NCBI GenBank assembly: GCA_020445165.1
Contig: JAGRHE010000020.1
Span: forward strand, 1 to 25,890
Length of the DNA stretch: 25,890 bases
Direction of reading: 5' to 3'
DNA from: Gammaproteobacteria bacterium
Lineage (GTDB): Bacteria; Pseudomonadota; Gammaproteobacteria; Chromatiales; Sedimenticolaceae
The notes beneath the pieces are model-generated. The model saw only the letters and a program-made list of their open reading frames with translations. It was not told where the DNA came from and searched no databases. Both the position numbers and the translations under genes were made by a program. Below are positions 7,345 through 14,356 of the stretch, piece after piece (position 1 is the stretch's first letter; every line of letters begins with the position of its first letter).

Positions 7345-7641
7345 TCAGCGCCGCGGCATGCTGCCGCCGTGCTGTTGCATCTGTTTCTGCAGCTCCTGCA
7401 TGCGTTGCTGCATGGCGTCGTTGAACGCCTTGATCTCGGCCTTGTCCAGCGCGCCGTTGCCGTCTTTGTCCATGAGGTCGAACTGCGCCTCGGTCGGCTG
7501 CATGAACTCGGCCTTTGCGACCATGCCGTCCTGGTTGGTGTCGAACTGCTTGAAGAACAGTTCGTTCAGATCCGGCATTTGCGGCATCTGCGCGAATGCT
7601 GCGGAACTGGTGAAGGCAAGAGCGAGGATGGTGTACTTCAA
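7345..7641 (-). CDS. Secreted EF-hand protein (98 aa, TTG start)
   Basis: This is a small periplasmic protein with two EF-hand Ca2+ loops: DTNQDGMVAKAE and DKDGNGALDKAE. Both have acidic or oxygen ligands at positions 1, 3, 5 and a Glu at 12. The N-terminus (LKYTILALAFTSSAAFAQ) is a signal peptide, probably cut after AFA. The tail is Gln- and Met-rich and ends in HGGSMPRR. The start is most likely the TTG at 7641, because AGGAG lies seven bases upstream; the longer frame to 7698 would put 19 Arg-rich residues before the signal peptide. Likely roles are Ca2+ buffering or sensing in the envelope, but no partner is visible. Confidence 0.85.
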   Translation of the reverse strand: MKYTILALAFTSSAAFAQMPQMPDLNELFFKQFDTNQDGMVAKAEFMQPTEAQFDLMDKDGNGALDKAEIKAFNDAMQQRMQELQKQMQQHGGSMPRR

Positions 7642-7714
7642 CGTGGTTCTCCTGTGGGGTTTGAGGCGTCGCGCAGGCAGGACCTGGCCTGCAGGCACGA
7701 CGATTGGCCGGTGA

Positions 7715-8083
7715 TCAATCGGGGCTGCGCTGGCCCGCCAGCGTGGACAGCATCTGCTGCGCCGAGCGCTCGAGCGCGGCTGCCAGTGCGGCGCTCTGCG
7801 TGCTGCTCAGGGGCGGGTCGAGCCCATCCATTACGGTGCGGACATGGTCGACGCACTTCCAGGTTGCCGTTTCCACCAGGTCGCCGGCGAGCTTTACCGG
7901 TAGCTCAGGGCTTGCATCGATTACGGCACCGTCATCGGCGAGCCGGGTAACGTCGGCCGAGCGTGGCACCAGTTTCTGCTGCGCAGTGCCTGCATCGCGG
8001 GTCGCCGTCAATGCTGCGGTCTTGCGCCACGTGTCGCCGCGCCACGCAAAGCGCGCACCGACCGGCAACTGGTGAAATTTCAT
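7715..8083 (-). CDS. Protein of unknown function (122 aa)
   Basis: I do not recognise this family. The frame starts at an ATG at 8083 and codes a soluble protein without signal peptide or membrane helix. It opens with MKFHQLPVGARFAWRGDTW, a small beta-rich module that recalls short proteins in which LPVGARF is followed by a KT motif. The middle holds the only Cys (TWKCVDHV), and the C-terminal third is an Ala/Ser/Gln-rich helix. It lies between the EF-hand gene and the CBS gene on the same strand. Composition matches its neighbours, so there is no sign of transfer. Confidence 0.65.
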   Translation of the reverse strand: MKFHQLPVGARFAWRGDTWRKTAALTATRDAGTAQQKLVPRSADVTRLADDGAVIDASPELPVKLAGDLVETATWKCVDHVRTVMDGLDPPLSSTQSAALAAALERSAQQMLSTLAGQRSPD

Positions 8084-8130
8084 GGCGACCCCCGCAACGA
8101 CCCGGCAAGGCGCGCAGTGTAGCGCGTTGT

Positions 8131-8715
8131 TCAGCCGGTGCGGGCGAGATCGGCGAAGCTTCCGGCCACGTCGGTGGTGTCGATCGCGATGCCCAGCTGG
8201 CGTCCGGTCTGGGATGCGGACAGCAGACCGCGGATGGTCTGTTTCCCCTGCGCATTGCGATCGATGACCAGGGCGTGTTGGCGTCCCATGCGCTTGAAGG
8301 TTTCGACCAGGTCGCCGACCCGGGCCGTCGATACGTCGGCCATCTCGAGCACGTCGATCCGGTGCTGCGGGGTCATGATGTCACGCACGATCAGGTCTTT
8401 GCGCGCGGTATGGCTGTCGCTGATCAGGTGCAGGATGCGCTCGCCGCTCAGGTCCTTCGACGTGACGATGCCGATCACCTGGTTCAGCGGACTGGTCACG
8501 AACAGCAGGCGCACGCCGCCGGCGATCATCTTTTCCTCGGCTTCGTCGACCGAGGCGTTGGCGGACACGGTCTGTGCGCTGACCTGGGTCAGATCGGTCA
8601 TGGTGTCGACGGCCGGGCTTTCCAGCGAGATATGCTCCGGCAGGTCCTGGTGGGGATGCTGATAACCGGTGCCGGCGTCCAGGGTGCCGGCCGGCAGAAC
8701 TCGGAATTGACTCAT
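8131..8715 (-). CDS. CBS-pair domain protein (194 aa)
   Basis: This is a soluble protein made almost entirely of a CBS pair (Bateman module), which senses adenosine nucleotides or related ligands. After about 45 N-terminal residues, CBS1 reads SVDEAEEKMIAGGVRLLFVT, then VIGIVTSKDL; CBS2 reads VGDLVETFKRMGRQHALVID, then IRGLLSASQ, both with the expected sheet-helix pattern. No enzymatic or membrane domain is attached, so it probably acts on a partner. The ATG at 8715 has GGAGA seven bases upstream; the frame runs open far upstream to 9711, but that part lies antisense to rsuA and is not coding. The gene is divergent from rsuA. Confidence 0.85.
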   Translation of the reverse strand: MSQFRVLPAGTLDAGTGYQHPHQDLPEHISLESPAVDTMTDLTQVSAQTVSANASVDEAEEKMIAGGVRLLFVTSPLNQVIGIVTSKDLSGERILHLISDSHTARKDLIVRDIMTPQHRIDVLEMADVSTARVGDLVETFKRMGRQHALVIDRNAQGKQTIRGLLSASQTGRQLGIAIDTTDVAGSFADLARTG

Positions 8716-8853
8716 CAGGGGTCTCCGGTGAAGGTTGCATCGAGCCGGCCGCGCATCCCGGGCAGGACTCGGCGCGGTCTTTGCCGCGGCGCGCGTCGGA
8801 TTCTGGTATTGCGCCGGACACGTTATCTTCAAAGGTAGGTTGGACCTCCAAAA

Positions 8854-9573
8854 ATGCAAACTCCCGCCAGCCAGGTCATGCGTCTCGACCGCTTCGTCAG
8901 CCAGGCGGCTGCGATCTCGCGCAGCCAGGCACGCAGTGCCATCCGGCGCGGCGCAGTCAGTGTCGATGGCGCGCAGCAGCGCGATGCCGGCCATATCCTG
9001 GCCGAGGGTACGCAGGTGACCCTGGCAGGACGCTTGCTGGCCATGCCACAGCCGCACTACCTGATGTTGCACAAGCCCTGCGGGTTGGTGTCTGCAACCC
9101 GTGACGCACACCAGCAAACCGTGTTGTCGTTGTTGCCGCCGGAGCTGGCAAGCCGGGTTCACCTGGTCGGCCGGCTGGACAAGGACACCAGCGGCCTGCT
9201 GCTGCTGACCGATGATGGCGCATGGTCGCACACCATCACGTCGCCGGCCCGGCACTGTGCCAAGGTCTACCGGGCGGAGCTGGCCGCGCCGTTGACGAGT
9301 GCGGCCATCACGCAGCTGCGCAGTGGTGTGCAGCTGCGTAGTGAGGCGCGCCCGACCCGGCCGGCGACGGTCGAACCGCTTGCCGGGCAGCAGGTGCGCA
9401 TCACCCTGAGTGAGGGGCGCTACCACCAGGTCAGGCGGATGTTCGCCGCCGTCGGCAACCATGTGACAGCTCTGCACCGGGAGCAGATCGGTGGTCTGGT
9501 CCTGGACCTGCAGCTGGCGCCGGGTCGGTGGCGGCCGCTGAGCCCGGCCGAAAAGGATGCGGTGCTCGGCTGA
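8854..9573 (+). CDS. rsuA: 16S rRNA pseudouridine synthase RsuA
   Basis: RsuA converts U516 of 16S rRNA to pseudouridine. An N-terminal S4 RNA-binding domain (residues about 9-60) is followed by the RsuA/RluB/E/F catalytic domain. The active-site motif is GRLDKDTSG (106-114), with the catalytic Asp at 109. MLHKPCG, LTDDGAWSH and ISEGRYHQVKR-like ISEGRYHQVRRMFAAVGNH (here LSEGRYHQVRR) match E. coli RsuA closely along the whole length, which favours RsuA over RluF or RluE. The E. coli protein begins MRLDKF, which corresponds to the in-frame ATG at 8878 (MRLDRF); the ATG at 8854 adds eight residues. Neither has a strong ribosome site. The gene is divergent from the CBS protein and stands before a PilZ gene. 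Confidence 0.92.
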   Translation: MQTPASQVMRLDRFVSQAAAISRSQARSAIRRGAVSVDGAQQRDAGHILAEGTQVTLAGRLLAMPQPHYLMLHKPCGLVSATRDAHQQTVLSLLPPELASRVHLVGRLDKDTSGLLLLTDDGAWSHTITSPARHCAKVYRAELAAPLTSAAITQLRSGVQLRSEARPTRPATVEPLAGQQVRITLSEGRYHQVRRMFAAVGNHVTALHREQIGGLVLDLQLAPGRWRPLSPAEKDAVLG

Positions 9574-9719
9574 TGCTGACGGCCAATACATCCTGCACGT
9601 ACCCCGGGACTGCACCACGCCGGCGATCCAGTCACCCCGCAGCCGGGTTGCTGAATCCGCCAGCTGGTGGTCTACACTCGGAACTGCCATTCGGGGCGGG
9701 GTTCGGGGCAAGTACGTCC

Positions 9720-10166
9720 ATGAGCAGAAAGAAGGCTGCGGCGCTGCCAGTCGAGCGCCGATTCATCCGCCATCCCTCGCGCATGCCGATTGCGTTCGAT
9801 CTGCAGGGGGATGTGACACGGCGCGACGAGCAGCTGCGCAATGTCAGCGAGGGGGGATTGTGTTTTGCCACGGCCGTGGTGCTCGACCCCGGTCAACCGA
9901 TCCGGCTGACGATCCCTTTGCTCGGCCAGATGTACGAGGTCGAGGCCTGTGTTGCCTGGTGCCGCTCGCACGATGCCGGCTACGAGGTCGGGGTGCGCTT
10001 TCTGTCGCCGCAGGATCGCTTCTGCGTCCGCATGGTGGAGCAACTGTGCTACATCGAAGACTACCGTCAGCAGGTCGAACAGGAGGAGGGACGGCGGCTC
10101 AGCAGCGAGCAGGCCGCCGAGGAATGGATCACGCGCTTCGCCGAGCATTTCCCGGGCCTGCATTGA
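9720..10166 (+). CDS. PilZ domain protein (148 aa)
   Basis: This is the second stand-alone PilZ protein in the window and a probable cytoplasmic c-di-GMP receptor. The RxxxR element is in RRFIRHPSR (residues 13-21) and the second motif is NVSEGG (41-46); the rest of the barrel contains CVAWCRSHDAGYEVGVRFL. It is longer than the PilZ protein at 713 because of a C-terminal helical tail of about 50 residues (YRQQVEQEEGRRLSSEQAAE onward), which may contact a partner. The start is the ATG at 9720 (MSRKKAAALP); the upstream open frame overlaps the rsuA end and is not supported. A weak promoter (TTGCTG, 19 bases, TACACT at 9673-9678) may lie just upstream. Confidence 0.86.
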   Translation: MSRKKAAALPVERRFIRHPSRMPIAFDLQGDVTRRDEQLRNVSEGGLCFATAVVLDPGQPIRLTIPLLGQMYEVEACVAWCRSHDAGYEVGVRFLSPQDRFCVRMVEQLCYIEDYRQQVEQEEGRRLSSEQAAEEWITRFAEHFPGLH

Positions 10167-10187
10167 CCCACGATGCGGTTTGCCCGG

Positions 10188-10934
10188 TCAGTGATACTTC
10201 TCGGTGCTGATGTGGCCGGGTTCCCGCCGCCGATGACGGCGCATGCCGCGTGATTCCAGTTCGACCAGGACGTCGCTGATCATGCCCGAGTGTCCACACA
10301 GCATCACGTGACTGCGCGCCGCGTCGAGCGTGACGCCTGCCCGCTGCTCGATACTGCCCGCGACCAGGTGTTCCGGGATCCGGCCGCGCAGCGCGTCCGG
10401 GTGGGTCTCGCCGGTCACCAGCGGCACGAAGCGGAAGCGTTCGGGATGTGACTGCTGCAGGGAATCGATCAGCTCGCGGTAACCCAGGTTGTGGGCGAAG
10501 CGCACACCGTATCCGAGTACCACCCTGTCGAAGCGCTGCCAGGGCTCGTCGGTCTGCAGGATCGACAGGAACGGCCCGACGCCGGTGCCGGTTGCCAGCA
10601 GCCACAGGTCGCGCGTCGTCTCCGGGACCTCGGACAGGGTCAGCAGGCCGTTCGCGGCGTCGGTCAGCCAGACCGGGTCGCCGATGTCGAGCGCCGCCAG
10701 GCGTGCAGTGAGCGGCCCGTCCGGCACCACGTTGAAGAAGATCTCGAGCAGCGGTTCATGCGGCGGATTGACCAGTGAGTAAGGCCGGCCGACCCGCTCG
10801 CCATCCAGGTCCATGCCAATGCGGATGAACTGTCCGGCGGCGAAATCCGGGCCGTCCGCCTCGATCGCCAGCGAGAAGTGCGTGTCGCTCCATCGTGTCT
10901 TGCCTGCCACCCGGCCCTCAAGCCATTGCGTCAT
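10188..10934 (-). CDS. fpr: Ferredoxin/flavodoxin-NADP+ reductase
   Basis: Fpr moves electrons between NADPH and ferredoxin or flavodoxin in the cytosol, using FAD. The 248-residue product has the same length as E. coli Fpr and matches it throughout: AGQFIRIGMDLDGERVGRPY with the FAD-binding RPYSLVN (50-56), then the NADP-binding LLATGTGVGPFLSIL (111-125), VMLCGHSGMI, and the C-terminal GHISTEKYH. The ATG at 10934 (MTQWLEGRV) gives the family start. An open frame continues far upstream to 12803, but it is antisense to the cytochrome genes and is not coding. The gene is divergent from the FixH-like gene, and two short dyads lie between them. It probably serves Fe-S repair or oxidative-stress reduction. 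Confidence 0.95.
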   Translation of the reverse strand: MTQWLEGRVAGKTRWSDTHFSLAIEADGPDFAAGQFIRIGMDLDGERVGRPYSLVNPPHEPLLEIFFNVVPDGPLTARLAALDIGDPVWLTDAANGLLTLSEVPETTRDLWLLATGTGVGPFLSILQTDEPWQRFDRVVLGYGVRFAHNLGYRELIDSLQQSHPERFRFVPLVTGETHPDALRGRIPEHLVAGSIEQRAGVTLDAARSHVMLCGHSGMISDVLVELESRGMRRHRRREPGHISTEKYH

Positions 10935-10948
10935 CGTGCTCTGCTCCG

Positions 10949-10976
10949 CGGAAACCTGTTTCACGACACTAGTGTC
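10949..10976. promoter_or_regulatory. Dyads in the fpr / FixH-like divergent region
   Basis: GAAAC and GTTTC face each other across two bases, and 15-40 bases upstream of the fpr start GACACTAGTGTC (10965-10976) is a perfect 12-bp palindrome. Both lie where an operator for fpr would be expected; fpr genes are commonly under redox-responsive control. No clear -10/-35 pair was found, so the assignment is tentative. Confidence 0.3.
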
Positions 10977-11108
10977 AGCGAACGGCAAAGCAACCCGGGT
11001 GCGCGTTGGGTATTGGCCGTGCATATGCGACGGCGGGCGCGGCTGTGGCAGACTGCCGGCCGTCTCAGCGAGCGAGGAGCGAGACCCCGGGTGAGTGGAC
11101 AATTGCGT

Positions 11109-11555
11109 ATGACAGCCGTATTTCTGGGAATGATTCTGATCGCGTTCGCGTCTTATACGGCGGTTCGTTACTGGCAGGAACAGGATTCTCGTTACCGGCG
11201 CATGGATCCGGTGCCCGGTTGCGACCTGGCGGCCGGTCCCTGCCGACGGGTGCTGGATGACGGGGAGGTGAGCCTGTCGATCACGCCCGGTCCGATCCCG
11301 CTGATGCAACCGCTGACGCTGCAAGTCGGACTGGTCGGCATCGAGGTGACGGCCGTCGTGGTGGAGATCCGTGGTCTTAACATGGACATGGGACTCAACC
11401 GCGTCCGCCTGCAGCAGCAGGCGCCTGGTGTGTGGAGCGGCGAAACCATTTTGCCGATCTGCAGTCGAAGGCGTATGGAATGGGAGGCCGCGGTGCGCCT
11501 GGGCGATGGCCCGGGAGTAGAGATCCCGTTTCCGTTTAGTACAACGAGACCCTGA
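11109..11555 (+). CDS. Membrane-anchored FixH-like protein
   Basis: One N-terminal membrane helix (MTAVFLGMILIAFASYTAV, about residues 1-22) anchors a periplasmic domain of about 120 residues predicted to be a beta-sandwich. The domain resembles the FixH/YtkA group: an immunoglobulin-like core with the central motif LNMDMGLNR and a later CSRRRMEWEA. The Met pair and the Cys/Met near the C-terminus could bind copper, and there are two further Cys (PGCDLAAGPC) just outside the membrane. It lies directly before the two cytochrome c genes, so a role in respiratory metal or haem handling is plausible but unproved. The ATG at 11109 is used here; an in-frame GTG at 11091 is possible. Neither has a strong ribosome site. 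Confidence 0.7.
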   Translation: MTAVFLGMILIAFASYTAVRYWQEQDSRYRRMDPVPGCDLAAGPCRRVLDDGEVSLSITPGPIPLMQPLTLQVGLVGIEVTAVVVEIRGLNMDMGLNRVRLQQQAPGVWSGETILPICSRRRMEWEAAVRLGDGPGVEIPFPFSTTRP

Positions 11556-11587
11556 CAGGGGTCGGGCCAGCATTAACCGGACCGCAT

Positions 11588-11616
11588 TTGCGTGTTTAAG
11601 TATCCTCTGATATAAA
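11588..11616 (+). promoter_or_regulatory. Putative sigma-70 promoter of the cytochrome genes
   Basis: TTGCGT (11588-11593) and TATAAA (11611-11616) are separated by exactly 17 bases, about 85 bases before the first cytochrome ATG. It is the best housekeeping promoter match I saw in the window and lies in a short AT-rich tract. Confidence 0.6.
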
Positions 11617-11699
11617 CGCGGACCGCTAATGCAGGCCAGGCGGCCCCGACTGAACTCAGCAAATCCAACAATGATCTGGAACAGCCAGGAGAAATCAAC

Positions 11700-12014
11700 A
11701 TGAACAAACTCGTGATTGCCGTCGCTGCCATTGCCATGGCCGGCACCTTTGGTACCGCGGTCGCCGCCGACGCCGATGCAGGCAAGGCCAAATACGCCGT
11801 CTGTGCCGGTTGCCACGGACCGACCGGTGCGGGCAACGAGGCACTGAAATACCCGAAGATCTCGGGTAAGGATGCCGGCTTCATCGCCCAGCAGCTGCAT
11901 GACTTCAAGTCGGGCAAGCGCAACACCCCGCAGGCCGCCACGATGAAGGCGATGACCGCAGGCCTGAGCGATGCCGACATCGATAACCTGGCGGCTTACA
12001 TCGCGACCTTGTAA
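11700..12014 (+). CDS. Monohaem class I cytochrome c (104 aa)
   Basis: This periplasmic electron carrier has a signal peptide (residues 1-22, cut near AVA-AD) and one haem-binding CAGCH motif (C35, C38, H39). Candidate distal haem ligands are the Met residues in AATMKAMTAGLSD near residues 82-85. The mature protein is about 82 residues, close to one half of a cytochrome c4, and its sequence resembles the N-terminal half of the cytochrome c4 encoded 81 bases downstream, so the pair may have arisen by duplication. A ribosome site (CAGGAG) precedes the ATG by about ten bases. It probably shuttles electrons to a terminal oxidase together with cytochrome c4. Confidence 0.92.
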   Translation: MNKLVIAVAAIAMAGTFGTAVAADADAGKAKYAVCAGCHGPTGAGNEALKYPKISGKDAGFIAQQLHDFKSGKRNTPQAATMKAMTAGLSDADIDNLAAYIATL

Positions 12015-12095
12015 GTCCCGCAAGACTGCACGCATCCGGTCCGCGCCGGGTGCGTGTTGTGACGCCATCTTCCCAGTAGTCGGATCTTTACAGAC

Positions 12096-12701
12096 ATGAA
12101 CAAGCTTTTGACGATCGCTGCAATTGCCAGTCTCAGCCTGACCGGTTTTTCCCACGCCGCCGGCGATGCCGAAGCGGGCAAAGCCAAGGCCGCGATGTGT
12201 GCTGCATGCCACGGCATGGACGGCAACAGTGCCGCACCGAACTTCCCCAAGCTGGCAGGCCAGCATGAAGACTACATCGCCAAACAGTTGGCGGAGTTCA
12301 AGAGCGGCGAGCGCAAGGATGCCACGATGAACGGCATGGCCGCCGCGCTCAGCGAGCAGGACATGGCTGATCTCGGTGCCTTCTACGCATCGCAGAAGGG
12401 CACGATCGGCAGCGCGGCAGAGGACAAGGTTGCACTCGGTCAGAATATCTACCGTGCCGGCAATGCCGCCAGCGGTGTATCGGCGTGTGCTGCGTGCCAT
12501 GGTCCGACCGGTGCCGGCAACCCGATGGCCAAGTTCCCGATGCTCAACGGACAGCATGCCGACTACACGGCGATGCAGCTGAAGAATTTCCGTGCCGGCG
12601 CACGTGCCAACGATGCCGGATCGATGATGCGTGGCGTCGCCAAGAAGATGTCCGATGCCGAGATCGAGGCCGTCGCGCAATACATCCAGGGTCTGCACTG
12701 A
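12096..12701 (+). CDS. Dihaem cytochrome c4
   Basis: Cytochrome c4 is a periplasmic or membrane-associated dihaem protein that feeds electrons to cbb3 or other terminal oxidases. The 201-residue precursor has a signal peptide (1-21, cut after SHA). Two tandem class I domains follow, each with CAACH: C35/C38/H39 and C131/C134/H135. The two halves repeat the same order of motifs (PNFPKLAGQH with KQLAEFKSGER; AKFPMLNGQH with MQLKNFRAGAR). Met residues in ATMNGMAAALS and SMMRGVAKKMS are the expected distal ligands. Length and layout are normal for the family. A strong terminator follows the gene, so dsbA downstream needs its own promoter. Confidence 0.95.
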   Translation: MNKLLTIAAIASLSLTGFSHAAGDAEAGKAKAAMCAACHGMDGNSAAPNFPKLAGQHEDYIAKQLAEFKSGERKDATMNGMAAALSEQDMADLGAFYASQKGTIGSAAEDKVALGQNIYRAGNAASGVSACAACHGPTGAGNPMAKFPMLNGQHADYTAMQLKNFRAGARANDAGSMMRGVAKKMSDAEIEAVAQYIQGLH

Positions 12702-12728
12702 CAGCGGCAGTCCAGAACGCTTGTGAAG

Positions 12729-12752
12729 GGGCGACCTCGGTCGCCCTTTTTT
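12729..12752 (+). terminator. Rho-independent terminator after cytochrome c4
   Basis: GGGCGACC (12729-12736), a TC loop and GGTCGCCC (12739-12746) form a perfect 8-bp stem, followed by six T (12747-12752). This is a classical intrinsic terminator, 28 bases after the cytochrome c4 stop. Confidence 0.93.
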
Positions 12753-12882
12753 GTGCCTGCGGCTCAGGCCACCAGCGCTTGCGGGCGCTGACGCGGTAGG
12801 CAAGAATGTCCGCCGGACTGATTCTCATCGCTGAACTCGCGGCTCGTTTCGGGGTCTCACCGACGACCCAGCGGATAACGGA

Positions 12883-13533
12883 GTGAAAACGTTGAAAAAT
12901 GCTCTCGCCTGTATCGCGGCCGGCCTGGTTTTGCTGGCCGGCGGCGCACTCGCCAAACCCTACGAAGAAGGCGTGCAGTACGTGCCGATCACGCCGCAGC
13001 CGCCAGTCGGCAGCGGAGACCAGGTCGAGGTGATCGAGTTCTTCTGGTACGGCTGCAACCATTGCAACGATTTCGAGCCGGTGGTCAGCAAGTGGGCCGC
13101 GGGCCTGCCGGACAACGTGACCTTCACCCAGATGCCGGTGATGTTCGGCGGCGCGGCCGATATGCATGCCCAGGTCTACTACGCACTCGAGGGCATGGGA
13201 GAGCTGGAGCGGCTGCACGGCAAGATCTTTCACACCATCCACGGCGAAGGCAACAAGCTGCGCACCCGCGACGAAATCGACGCGATGCTGCAGAAGAACG
13301 GCGTCGACATGGACAAGTATCGCGAGGCGATGAATTCTTTCGCCGTGGCCGCCAAGGTCAACCGTGCGCGGGCGCTGATGCGCCGTTACGGCATCCGCGG
13401 TGTGCCTGCCCTAGTCATCGATGGCCGCTACCGCAGCGGAAGCGGCTTCCGCAGTTACGAAGACATGACTGAAGTTGTCGATTTCGTGGTCGATAAGGTT
13501 CTCGCCCAGCGCAAGGCGCAGACTACCCCCTGA
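12883..13533 (+). CDS. dsbA: Thiol:disulfide interchange protein DsbA
   Basis: DsbA introduces disulfide bonds into periplasmic proteins. The 216-residue precursor has a signal peptide (cut near ALA-KP) and a thioredoxin fold with a helical insertion. The active site FFWYGCNHC has its Cys at 58 and 61; the His that lowers the Cys pKa is kept, but the usual Pro of CPHC is Asn. The cis-Pro loop is GVPALVIDG. The GTG at 12883 gives the longest form, but the TTG at 12892 has GGAG eight bases upstream and also yields a complete signal peptide, so it may be the true start. The place after cytochrome c4 is conserved in Pseudomonas. It could help keep apocytochrome Cys pairs in the c-type maturation path. 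Confidence 0.93.
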   Translation: MKTLKNALACIAAGLVLLAGGALAKPYEEGVQYVPITPQPPVGSGDQVEVIEFFWYGCNHCNDFEPVVSKWAAGLPDNVTFTQMPVMFGGAADMHAQVYYALEGMGELERLHGKIFHTIHGEGNKLRTRDEIDAMLQKNGVDMDKYREAMNSFAVAAKVNRARALMRRYGIRGVPALVIDGRYRSGSGFRSYEDMTEVVDFVVDKVLAQRKAQTTP

Positions 13534-13552
13534 AGAGGCCGGCGACACCCGT

Positions 13553-14356
13553 ATGAGCGTCCAGTCAGAGAAGACCGAAAGTGACGCACGCGTGACAACG
13601 GGACGCGAACTGCGGCTGCTCAGCTACAACATCCAGGCCGGTATCGACACGCGCCACTACCGCGAGTACGTGACCAAGGGATGGAAGCACCTGCTGCCGC
13701 ATCGCGAGCGCTTGCGCAACCTCAACCTGATCGCCGAAATGCTGCATGGCTACGACCTGGTCGGGCTGCAGGAGGTTGACTCGGGCAGCCTGCGCAGCGG
13801 TTTCGTCGATATGACCGAATATCTGGCGCATCGCAGTGGCTATCCGCACTGGTACCACCAGGTGAACCGCAACATGGGCCTGCTGGCACAGCACAGCAAC
13901 GGCTTCCTCAGTCGCATCCGCCCGACCCGGGTGAGCAATCACCGCCTGCCTCCGGGCAATGGTCGCGGTGCCATGCTGCTGGAGTTCGGCGACGGCCCCG
14001 ATGCGCTGGTTGTCTGCAGCATGCACCTGGCACTGAGCCGGCGGGTGCGCACCATGCAGCTGGAATACATCCGTGAGCTGGTCGGCGATCGCAAACACGT
14101 GGTGGTGATGGGCGATCTGAATGCAGCCAGCGACAGCCACGAGGTGCGTTCTTTCATCGATCGCGCCGGCCTGACCGAACCGGCCTGCGACCAGGCGACA
14201 TTCCCCAGCTGGCGCCCGGTGCGGCGTATCGATCACATCCTGGTGTCGCAGGCGCTCGAAGTGCGTCGCACCCGGGTGGTCGACTATGCCCTGTCTGACC
14301 ATCTTCCGATCTGCGTCGAGTTGGCACTACCCGAGGGTATCCGCCTGGCGGCATGA
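13553..14356 (+). CDS. Endonuclease/exonuclease/phosphatase (EEP) family protein
   Basis: This is a metal-dependent phosphoesterase of the EEP fold (about 267 residues, cytoplasmic). All the catalytic motifs are present: Asn in LLSYNIQAG (residue 26), Glu in LQEVD (74), His in SMHLA (158), Asp and Asn in GDLNA (188, 190), and the final SDHLPI with the Asp-His pair (249-250). Substrates in this fold range from DNA to phosphoinositides and sphingomyelin, so the substrate is not predictable. The ATG at 13553 is used; the frame is open further upstream into the dsbA end. The next gene begins at the overlapping ATGA, so both are translationally coupled. The same neighbour order occurs in Pseudomonas. 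Confidence 0.9.
   Translation: MSVQSEKTESDARVTTGRELRLLSYNIQAGIDTRHYREYVTKGWKHLLPHRERLRNLNLIAEMLHGYDLVGLQEVDSGSLRSGFVDMTEYLAHRSGYPHWYHQVNRNMGLLAQHSNGFLSRIRPTRVSNHRLPPGNGRGAMLLEFGDGPDALVVCSMHLALSRRVRTMQLEYIRELVGDRKHVVVMGDLNAASDSHEVRSFIDRAGLTEPACDQATFPSWRPVRRIDHILVSQALEVRRTRVVDYALSDHLPICVELALPEGIRLAA

Noticed and set aside
8716..9711. Upstream extension of the CBS-pair frame to 9711
   Set aside because: Antisense to rsuA; the ATG at 8715 has a good ribosome site.
10935..12803. Long minus-strand open frame continuing upstream of fpr to 12803 (871 codons in all)
   Set aside because: It is antisense to the FixH-like and both cytochrome c genes, whose signal peptides and haem motifs are unmistakable; the fpr start at 10934 matches the family.
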